A stretch of DNA of 13,547 bases from JBHIBA01 sp046758845 (GTDB lineage: Bacteria > UBA8248 > JACPRG01 > G963555815): NCBI GenBank assembly GCA_046758845.1, contig JBHIBA010000101.1, forward strand, positions 1-13,547, read 5' to 3'. The notes under the pieces were generated by a model. The model was not told where the DNA came from and made no database searches. It saw only the letters and a list, made by a program, of their open reading frames with translations. Both the position numbers and the translations under genes were made by a program. This document shows, in pieces, positions 6,823 through 13,547 of this stretch. Every line of letters begins with the position of its first letter. Position 1 is the stretch's first letter.

Positions 6823-7076
6823 CACGATCTGGGTGATCCGAACTGTGGAGGCGGAAGGGCGTCAGGAATTTGGTGCGAGCTGGCGCACCGGAAAGGGTCG
6901 CCATGGACATTTCGGGACATCGGACCCGCCACGTCTTCGACCGATATAACGTCTACAACATCCCGTCAGAGGCCGATAAGATTGACGCGCAAAAGCGATC
7001 GCGCGAATATCTTTCAAGACTTCCAGGTGAACCAACAGTTATCCTCTTGAAGCGGAAGTCAGGAATGGACAAATAA
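6823..7076 (+). pseudogene. Tyrosine recombinase (phage-type integrase) C-terminal remnant
   Basis: The frame ending at 7076 reads R-N-L-V-R-A-G-A-P-E-R-V-A-M, then S-G-H-R-T-R-H-V-F-D-R-Y-N. This is the end of a tyrosine recombinase, with the SGH histidine and the nucleophilic tyrosine. The catalytic H-x-x-R box is broken. H-D-L is encoded at 6823-6831 and R-R-K-G-V-R-N resumes at 6849, but 17 nt between them (6832-6848) shift the frame and include TGA at 6834-6836. The N-terminal domain and the first catalytic arginine are missing. Between 6731 and 6822 the minus-17-nt frame is open but not clearly integrase-like. It is therefore a dead relic of a mobile element, and it lies inside the block that separates trpG from trpDC. 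Confidence 0.8.
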
Positions 7077-7146
7077 ATTTGTTTTTCCCCGGTCCGGGCG
7101 TGAAACGTCGTCCATCCGAGCAAGGCCGAAGTGAAGAAGAACGCCG

Positions 7147-8142
7147 ATGACCATGCGGGCGATGATCGTTGAAGAGTTCGGCGGACCGGAGGTCTTCAAG
7201 CCGGCGACGATCCCCCGGCCCGAGATCCGGCCGGGACACCTGCTCCTCCGCGTTGAGGCCACGTGCGTCAACCCGCTGGATTGCAAGCTCCGGAGCTTGC
7301 CGTTGCCCTTCTCGCCACCCTTGCCGGCGGTTCTTCATACGGACGTCGCGGGGGTGGTGGAGGAAGTCGGGGCAGACGTCACGGGCTTTCGGCCCGGCGA
7401 TGAAGTGTACGCCTCGGCCGGAAGCGTCGGCGGCTACAGCGGCGCCCTGGCGGAGTTCATGCTGGCCGACGCGGCCTTGGCGGCGCACAAGCCGCGTTCT
7501 TTGGGCATGGGGGAAGCGGCGGCGCTGCCGCTCGTCGCGATCACCGCGTGGGAATCGCTGGTTGATCGGGGCCGGGTGGGTCCGGGGGACCGGGTCCTCA
7601 TACACGGCGCGGCGGGCGGTGTCGGCCACGTGGCCATCCAGATTGCCAAAACGCTGGGCGCCGAAGTCTTCGCCACCGGGAGCTCGGAGGAAAAGCTTGC
7701 CATCGGCCGGGAGCTCGGAGCGGACGGGGTCATCAATTACCGGGAAGAGTCCGTTGCCGATTACCTCGGAAGGGTGACCGAAGGCCGGGGGTTCGACGTG
7801 GTTTTGGATACGGTGGGCGGCGAAAACCTCGAGCGGAGCTTCGAGGCCGCAAGGGCTAACGGAACGGTGGTCACGATCGCCGGAGGGGGTGGGCACGACT
7901 TGACGTGGATGCAGGCCAAATCGCTCACGCTGCATGTCGAGTCGATGCTGCTCCCCTTGATCCGCAACGCCGGCCGGGCCGCTCAGGGCGAGATTCTGCG
8001 CAATGTGACCCAGCTTGTCGAGGAAGGGCGGTTGAAACCGCTCATTGACCCCAACGTCTTCACCATCGATCAGGTCGCCCAAGCGCACCGCCACCTGGAG
8101 TCCGGAAAGGCGGTGGGCAAAGTCGTTCTGACCCGACAGTAA
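7147..8142 (+). CDS. Quinone-oxidoreductase-like MDR protein (NADPH-dependent, zinc-free)
   Basis: The product is 331 residues and belongs to the medium-chain dehydrogenase/reductase superfamily, quinone oxidoreductase branch. These cytosolic enzymes reduce quinones or enones with NADPH. The N-terminal GroES-like domain includes V-N-P-L-D-C-K-L-R and H-T-D-V-A-G-V-V-E-E-V-G. The Rossmann fold carries H-G-A-A-G-G-V-G (153-160), and L-G-A-D-G-V-I-N-Y follows. The four-cysteine structural zinc loop is absent, as expected for this branch. The end V-G-K-V-V-L is typical. ATG 7147 and ATG 7153 are both possible starts; GAAGAAG lies just upstream. The gene follows the recombinase relic by 70 nt and converges with trpG. 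The substrate is unknown. Confidence 0.88.
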   Translation: MTMRAMIVEEFGGPEVFKPATIPRPEIRPGHLLLRVEATCVNPLDCKLRSLPLPFSPPLPAVLHTDVAGVVEEVGADVTGFRPGDEVYASAGSVGGYSGALAEFMLADAALAAHKPRSLGMGEAAALPLVAITAWESLVDRGRVGPGDRVLIHGAAGGVGHVAIQIAKTLGAEVFATGSSEEKLAIGRELGADGVINYREESVADYLGRVTEGRGFDVVLDTVGGENLERSFEAARANGTVVTIAGGGGHDLTWMQAKSLTLHVESMLLPLIRNAGRAAQGEILRNVTQLVEEGRLKPLIDPNVFTIDQVAQAHRHLESGKAVGKVVLTRQ

Positions 8143-8152
8143 GCTCCGGGAG

Positions 8153-8430
8153 GTGGGTCAGTTTGCTGAACGACCCTTGCCTTCCTCCCTTGTAGCCGCG
8201 ATTCGGTAGGCCGGGGGGTTTACTGGCCGGGCTTCCGGCCCGGTGGGCCCGGCGGCGGGCAAGGAGTCACCGACCCGAATGCCCGCCCCACCAATGGAAG
8301 TCGCCGCCCAGGCACCCGCCCCGATCTCCGCTCGGACCTAAGTCCTCGCTCAGATCGGGGTTACACCATGTTATGACAGAGCCGCGGGCAAAGCTGCGTA
8401 CAGGGCTTAATCGGTTCCAAACTGACCCAC
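8153..8430. mobile_element. MITE-like element with 13-bp perfect terminal inverted repeats
   Basis: GTGGGTCAGTTTG at 8153-8165 and its exact reverse complement at 8418-8430 bound 278 bp with no convincing gene. Inside are a GC hairpin (CCGGGC 8227-8232 with GCCCGG 8238-8243) and a longer palindrome centred near 8340. A TGGGTCAGTTT-type end recalls IS21-family termini as I remember them. It would then be a non-autonomous or internally deleted derivative, but I see no transposase. No clear target-site duplication flanks it: the outer bases on the two sides do not match. It lies between the convergent 3' ends of the MDR gene and trpG. Confidence 0.6.
8319..8360. repeat. Palindrome inside the 8153-8430 element
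   Basis: CCCCGATCT (8319-8327) and AGATCGGGG (8352-8360) are exact inverted copies. Between them GGAC (8334-8337) and GTCC (8342-8345) close a 4-nt loop, with an unpaired six-by-six internal region holding two CGCTC copies. It would form a cruciform-like hairpin on either strand. Confidence 0.65.
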
Positions 8431-8609
8431 TGCCAAGGTCCGGCTGAGGCAGCAAGCGGGCGATTTCATATCATATGGAAAAAGTCCGTTAAGGACCTGC
8501 TTCGAGCCGCACATATCGTTTCTCGCCTTCACGCCCGGTCCCTATCCAATGACTGAAAATAATGGTTTGCGGTGAGATCGGCCGTTCGGCCTGCGCCCTT
8601 ATCCCCTGT
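8431..8609. other. Gene-free remainder between the element and trpG
   Basis: This 179-bp stretch, less GC-rich in its middle, has no frame I can recognise. Just past the trpG stop, GGCCG and CGGCC form a short hairpin around an AA loop (near 8579-8591). No T-run follows it, so it is at best a weak terminator for trpG. Confidence 0.4.
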
Positions 8610-9187
<578 letters not shown>

Positions 9188-9191
<4 letters not shown>

Positions 9192-11944
9192 GGGCGCTTC
9201 CCGCCGGTCTTCGGGCGAGGTGCCGGACGCGGGGCGGGCTTTTCTTTCCGCGCGGGCGTTACCATCGTCAAGACGGGCGCCTCGAGCCGGATGTATTTCC
9301 GGGCCACCCGGAGGACGTCTTCCGCAGTCACGGCGGCGACTCGCTCCGGGTACTGCTTGAACTCGTCCCATCCCAGCCCGTACCGTTCGTTGAAGGCCAT
9401 GTCGGCCGCCTGCGCGGAATTCCTCTGCCGGTCGATCTCGTAGGCGCCGATGATGTACTTCTTGGCCCGCTCCAACTCTTCCGTCGAAACGGGCGTCGAG
9501 CGGACCTTCTCCAGCTCCTGCCGGATGCCCTTCAGGGCCCTGTCCACCTTTTCCGGGGTCGTGGCGATGTAAACCCCCAAGGCCCCGGGCTCCAGTCCCT
9601 CGAAGTGGAAGGAGGAAACCACGTACGCCAGGCTCCGCTTGTCCCGGAGCTCGATGAAGAGCCGTCCTCCCTGCCCCGACAAAACCGCGTTCAGGACATT
9701 CAGGGGATAACGGTCCTCGTCCTCCAACGTCGTCCCCAGGAATCCGAAAACGATGTGGGCCTGTTTCTTGTCCCGGTGTCTCACCTCCCGGCGGGAGACC
9801 TCCGGGGGCTTCACGGCGGGCGGGGTGGGGGGGGAGAAAGTCTTTTCTGCCGGCCGGCCGAACAGTTCTTTCACCCGGCGGGCGACATAGTCGCTGCGAA
9901 CGTCTCCGACCACGGCCAGGACCAGATTGTCCGGCACGGCTACGCTTCGGTAATAGGTCAGAAGGTCCTCCCGCTGAAGGGCCTTCACCGCTCTGGCCGA
10001 GCCGGTGACCGGCAGGGCGTAAGGGTGCTCCCCGTATAATTTTCCGAGGAACAGCTTGAAGGCGTATTGGGAGAGGTTGTCTTCCTCGCGCTTGATATCC
10101 GCCAGGATGTCCCTCCTCGACTTTTCCAGCTCTTTGGGGTCGAACGCGGGGCGCAGGAGGGTCTCCGCCAGGAGGTCCAGGAGGGGATCGAAGAAGCGAG
10201 CCAGGGATTCGGCCGTGACCCCGAAGCTGTTCCTGCCTGAAAAGGCCGATATGCTGATCGCCATGGAGTCCGCCCGCGTCGCGAACTGCGCGGCGCTGTA
10301 GGTCTCAGTCCCGCGGGTCAACAGGTCTGATATGAAGTTGTTGATCCCGCTGCGCCTCTTGTCCTCGAACCGTGTGCCCCCCAGGTATACCGCCCGGACG
10401 GCCACCGTAGGGACGGAGGGGTTCTCCTTGACCAGGAGGGTGACGCCGTTGGGGAGGACCTCGCGATGCACCCCGACGTCGGGAAGACCCCGCGGGGGGG
10501 CCGTTCCGCCGACACCCGAGAGACCTCCCTCCGTGGGAAGGCCCTGGGCCGATGCGACGTGCCGCTCTGCGCTCTCAGCCGCCCGGCGGATCTTTGCTTC
10601 ATCGGCGGGCTCGGCCATGTCCTTCGGCAAAAGAACCGCGACGGTCATGTTCTCATTTCGCAGGTACTTCTGCGCCGCCTCCTGCACGTCTTCGGGCGTG
10701 AGGGCCCGGATTCGTTCCACGTAGTGCCTCTCAAACTCCATGTCCCCCGCCACCGTTTCGAAGTAGCCCAGCCCCTGGGCTTGGCCCTGCACGGTCTCCC
10801 GGCGAAAGACGAAGTCCGCCTCGATGTTGAGCTTGGCCTTTTCTAACTCGGCGCGCGAGGGGGGCGTCTGTTTCAAGGCATAGAGCTCCCGCAGGATGGC
10901 CTCCACCGCCGGCGCCAGCTTCTTGGGTTCCAGGACGGCGCCCGCCACCAGCAGTCCCGGGTCCTTGGGGGTATAGGAGGAGGAAGAGATCGAATGAACC
11001 AGGCCGAGCTCGTCCTTCACCCGGCGGTAGAGCCGGCTGCTTTCCCCTTGCCCCGCCACCAGCGCCAGGGCGTCCAGGGCGTAAAGGTCTTCGTGGCTCA
11101 GGGAAGGGATGTGGAAGGCCAAATCCAGGTAGGCCTCTTTGATGTTGTCCGACAGGATGACGACCCGCATCCCGTCCTGGGACGGCTCGGGGGAACGGGG
11201 GCGGGCCGGGAGGGGCCGTGAAGGCCAATCCTCGAAGGCATCGCGGATCCGGGCCAGGGCCGTTTCGGTCTGAAAATCCCCCACCACCACCAGCACCACG
11301 TTCTCCGGGACGTACCACTTGTGGAAGAAGTCCAGGATCCTGGGCCGGGTGTACGTGCGGAGGATCTTGGTGGTCCCGATGACGGGCCTGCGATAGGGAT
11401 GAACCCGGTAGGCCTTCTGGAACAGGGCCTTGGAGAGGCGGTGGGCCGGGATGTCTTCGCCCCGCTTCACTTCCTCGATGACGACTTCCAGTTCCCTCTT
11501 CAATTCTTCAGGTTCGAACGCGGAGTTCCGGATGGCGTCGGCCACGATGTCCAGGCCGGTCTCGAAGAACCGGCTCGCGAGGACCACGTGGTAAACGGTC
11601 TGGTCGAAGGACGTGAAGGCGTTGATCTCGCCCCCTGCGGTTTCGACCTCCTGTGCGATCTGGCCGACCTTCCGCCGCTTCGTTCCCTTGAACACCATGT
11701 GCTCCAGGACGTGCGCCAGGCCCGATTCCTGATCGGTCTCATCGCCGCTCCCCGTTCGGACCCACGCGTTGAAAGCCACCACGGGCGAAGCGTGGTTTTC
11801 CTGCAATATCACCGTGAAGCCGTTTTTCAGGGTGAATTTTCTCACGCTCAATCCGGGCCCCGCGCCCTCCAAGACCTGTCGGCCCGCAAGCGTAGCCGCC
11901 AGGGAGATGAGACCCAGACCGATCATCCACCGAATTCCTTTCAT
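9188..11944 (-). CDS. M16 family zinc metalloprotease, two fused units (one active, one inactive)
   Basis: From ATG 11944 the product is 918 residues. It starts with a signal peptide (K-G-I-R-W, then a hydrophobic stretch), so it is exported to the periplasm. Unit 1 carries the inverted zinc motif H-V-L-E-H, with the third ligand in E-E-V-K-R 76 residues beyond the second His, followed by the M16 C-terminal domain. Unit 2 begins near E-V-L-P-N-G-V-T-L-L. At the zinc-motif position it reads G-I-N-N-F-I-S-D, so it has lost the His/Glu ligands. This matches the active/inactive pair of M16 proteases (as in mitochondrial processing peptidase) joined in one chain. A frame from ATG 11986 adds 14 residues, but a signal peptide starting at 11944 is cleaner. 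The Pro/Lys/Arg-rich tail ends in the TGA that overlaps trpG. Confidence 0.93.
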
Positions 11945-12030
11945 CGCTTCCGTCGCCAAAAGTCCCGCCGACCTTTTCCCCTGCATGGTCCCTTACCGCC
12001 CGGGTGTCAAGGGGGCCAGTCCGAGCCGCG

Positions 12031-12060
12031 TTGACAGGATTTTCTTCCCCCCTCTATGAT
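12031..12060 (+). promoter_or_regulatory. Strong sigma-70 promoter for the RAM-domain gene
   Basis: A perfect -35 TTGACA is at 12031-12036. The -10 TATGAT at 12055-12060 matches consensus at five of six bases, with an 18-nt spacer. Transcription would start near 12067 and leave a leader of about 86 nt. Confidence 0.75.
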
Positions 12061-12152
12061 CCCTAGCGTCTGGATCTTAAGAAGGAATCAGGCTCGACGC
12101 GCAAGCCGGCGGGATCGGGCCAGCGGGTGAGTCCGGCCGGGAGAAAGGAGTC

Positions 12153-12386
12153 ATGGCCATCCAAGCCTACATCTTGGTGGACATTTCCGCAAAGCGGCCC
12201 TCGGCCGTTGTCAGCAAGCTCTCCAAGCTCGAAGGCGTGGCGTCCGCGCAGGCGGTCACCGGGCCGCACGACGCCATCGTCCTGGTCCACGCCGAAGATA
12301 TGACCAAGCTGGGCCATCTGGTCATGGAGGAGATCCGGGGCATCGAGGGCGTGAGCAGGACGCTGACCTGCGTGGTGGCCGATTAA
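12153..12386 (+). CDS. Stand-alone Lrp/AsnC ligand-binding (RAM) domain protein
   Basis: The product is 77 residues and forms one complete RAM domain. It begins A-Y-I-L-V-D-I, a beta-alpha-beta unit follows, then V-T-G-P-H-D-A-I-V-L-V matches the ligand-binding turn of Lrp/AsnC regulators, and it ends in a V-S-R-T-L-T strand. There is no helix-turn-helix, so it cannot bind DNA like Lrp. Known stand-alone RAM proteins form ring-like oligomers and bind amino acids. The start is firm: GAAAGGAG lies a few bases before ATG 12153. It is divergent from the M16-trpG pair and convergent with the dehydrogenase gene, 30 nt away. A role in sensing an amino acid for its neighbours is possible but not shown. 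Confidence 0.9.
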   Translation: MAIQAYILVDISAKRPSAVVSKLSKLEGVASAQAVTGPHDAIVLVHAEDMTKLGHLVMEEIRGIEGVSRTLTCVVAD

Positions 12387-12416
12387 TCCGGACCGGGTCC
12401 GGGTTGCCCACCCGCC

Positions 12417-13412
12417 TCAGAGGCGAATCTTTTCTAAGACTTCCGGGTTGACCGCGTGCAGCGGACGCTCGCCCCGGAGAAAGCGCGCCACCTCGGCGGG
12501 CGCCCCCTCGTGAAGCCCTTCCAGCGCCTCCTCCGAGTACCAGGCCGTGTGCGGAGTGATCACAACCCCGGGAAAGCTCAGCAGAGGATGGTCGGGGGAG
12601 AGGGGGGGTCGTTCTTCGACCACGTCCAGGGCGGCGGCCGCGATCCAGCCTTCCGACAAGGCTCTGACCAGAGCCTCCGTGCTCACGATGGGCCCGCGGG
12701 CGCAATTCACCAGACAGGCCGTGGGCTTCATGAGGCGAAGCTCCTGTTCGGAGATGAAGTGGCGCGTCTCTTTGTTCAGCGGCACGTGGAGCGAAACGTA
12801 GTCCGACTCGGACAGCACCTTCTGCAGGGGAGCCGCCTCGACCCCCTCCTTTTCCCCCACGTCGGCCGGCACGTAGGGATCGTGGTAAAGCAGACGCATC
12901 TCGAAGGCCCGGGCCCGTTGGGCCACCCTCCGGGCGATGTTTCCCAGGCCGACCAGCCCGAGGGTCTTTCCCGATACCCGGTAGAGGGGCTTGGCGGCCT
13001 CCACGTCCCATTTCCCTTCCCGAACCTGTCGGTCGTAAAAGCTCACCTTGCGCGCCACTGCAAGGAGCAGCGCCAGGGTGTGCTCGGCCACCTCGTCCAG
13101 ACAATAGGTCGGGTTGTTGGTCACCACGATGCCGAGGTCGGTGGCCGCTTCGACGTCGATGGTGTCCACGCCGATGCCATAGCGGGCAATCATCTCCAGG
13201 GAGGGAAGGGCCTCCAGCAACTCCCGGTCCAGGGGTCCGAAATAGGTGTTCAGCAGCACCTTGGCCCCTTGGGCCGCTCCCAGCAGCTCTTCCCGGCTCT
13301 TGCACTGAATGGCCAGGAATTCGGCGCCCAAAGAGCGGAACAGGTCCTCCTCGGGAGCCAGAGACTCCCACACGTAATCGGTCAGGACGACCTTCGGTGC
13401 ATCCAGAGCCAT
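12417..13412 (-). CDS. CtBP-like D-2-hydroxyacid dehydrogenase with altered active site
   Basis: The product is 331 residues and is an NAD-dependent D-isomer-specific 2-hydroxyacid dehydrogenase. The Rossmann motif is G-L-G-N-I-A (155-160, last Gly replaced by Ala). Substrate Arg239 lies in N-C-A-R-G and the catalytic His288 in T-P-H-T-A-W-Y-S-E-E. The H-T-A-W-Y-S-E-E string places it with the C-terminal-binding-protein-like branch rather than classical SerA, and there is no C-terminal ACT domain. The normal acid, Glu before Pro in D-V-x-E-x-E-P, is Arg268 here (D-V-V-E-E-R-P-P). Spacing from Arg239 to His288 is the CtBP value of 49, so no gap explains the change. The start is ATG 13412 with GGAG about 9 nt upstream. 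Reaction and substrate are uncertain. Confidence 0.92.
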   Translation of the reverse strand: MALDAPKVVLTDYVWESLAPEEDLFRSLGAEFLAIQCKSREELLGAAQGAKVLLNTYFGPLDRELLEALPSLEMIARYGIGVDTIDVEAATDLGIVVTNNPTYCLDEVAEHTLALLLAVARKVSFYDRQVREGKWDVEAAKPLYRVSGKTLGLVGLGNIARRVAQRARAFEMRLLYHDPYVPADVGEKEGVEAAPLQKVLSESDYVSLHVPLNKETRHFISEQELRLMKPTACLVNCARGPIVSTEALVRALSEGWIAAAALDVVEERPPLSPDHPLLSFPGVVITPHTAWYSEEALEGLHEGAPAEVARFLRGERPLHAVNPEVLEKIRL

Positions 13413-13492
13413 CGGGTTATTCTCCGAGAGGAAAACGGGGCTGACTCTGCTCTGAGAAGCGCAGACGAACCCCTTCGGGAAAGAAGGCTTTC

Positions 13493-13521
13493 ATCCTAGG
13501 GACTGTGGCCGGGCAAGTCAA
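13493..13521 (-). promoter_or_regulatory. Putative sigma-70 promoter of the dehydrogenase gene
   Basis: On the minus strand TTGACT (13521-13516) and TAGGAT (13498-13493) are separated by 17 nt. The -35 matches consensus at five of six bases and the -10 at four of six. It lies about 80 nt upstream of the ATG at 13412 with nothing coding between. Confidence 0.6.
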
Positions 13522-13547
13522 CCGCCGCTTGACCCACAACGGGGAAG

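Noticed and set aside
7039..8094. Long minus-strand frame (351 codons) opposite the MDR gene
   Set aside because: It is a GC-driven antisense shadow. The plus-strand frame has full MDR motifs and this one has none.
7091..8542. Inverted copies of GG(T/A)CCGGGCGTGAA at 7091-7104 and 8529-8542 flanking the MDR gene and the 278-bp element
   Set aside because: An 11-bp exact match this far apart is expected several times by chance in a GC-rich window of this size. There is no other sign of an element with these ends.
12002..12010. Minus-strand TTGACA at 12010-12005 as the -35 of the M16 gene
   Set aside because: No acceptable -10 lies 16-18 nt downstream (CATGCA at the right place). With the 11986 start it would fall on the start codon.
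12387..12416. GGACC/GGTCC palindrome between the convergent RAM and dehydrogenase genes as a terminator
   Set aside because: The stem is short and no T-run follows on either strand.
12322..13371. Long minus-strand frame (349 codons) overlapping the CtBP-like dehydrogenase
   Set aside because: Gly/Arg/Pro-rich and out of frame with the dehydrogenase, whose motifs are complete in the other frame.

Overview
The window is a GC-rich bacterial chromosome segment. My line-by-line counts give roughly 60-70% G+C over most of it, and nearer 45-60% at the left end. PxxKW-family and DUF4330 proteins, a TYW1-like radical SAM protein and a two-unit M16 peptidase suggest an uncultured, probably anaerobic lineage in or near Desulfobacterota, Nitrospirota or NC10. 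That placement is an inference and is not secure.

Layout, left to right. 1-877 (-): N-terminal 292 codons of an EntE-like adenylate-forming enzyme, cut by the window edge. 878-1427: gene-free stretch with an imperfect direct repeat that looks like an insertion-sequence end, followed by nested inverted repeats. 1428-2366 (-): COG0731-type radical SAM protein. A bidirectional terminator at 2454-2483 separates it from a small secreted protein of unknown function (2482-3039, -). 3201-6058 (-): tight cluster DUF4330 membrane protein, trpD, trpC. 6059-8609: a block whose genes all point the other way (+): a PxxKW cysteine-rich protein, a broken tyrosine recombinase, a quinone-oxidoreductase-like MDR enzyme and a 278-bp element bounded by 13-bp perfect inverted repeats. 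8610-9191 (-): trpG, overlapping by 4 nt the end of a large two-unit M16 metalloprotease (about 9188-11944, -). 12153-12386 (+): a stand-alone Lrp/AsnC ligand-binding (RAM) domain behind a very good sigma-70 promoter. 12417-13412 (-): a CtBP-like D-2-hydroxyacid dehydrogenase that lacks the usual catalytic glutamate.

How it fits together. trpG, trpD and trpC serve the anthranilate branch of tryptophan synthesis. They lie on one strand, but trpG is cut off from trpDC by the oppositely oriented 6.1-8.6 kb block, which carries recombinase and repeat remnants. The simplest reading is one ancestral minus-strand run (M16-trpG-DUF4330-trpD-trpC) later split by insertion. No trpE, trpF, trpB or trpA is present. 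I did not find a convincing new multi-gene system. The items most worth checking are the split trp cluster, the 8153-8430 element, the IS-like repeats near the left end, and the active-site substitutions in the ligase and the dehydrogenase.
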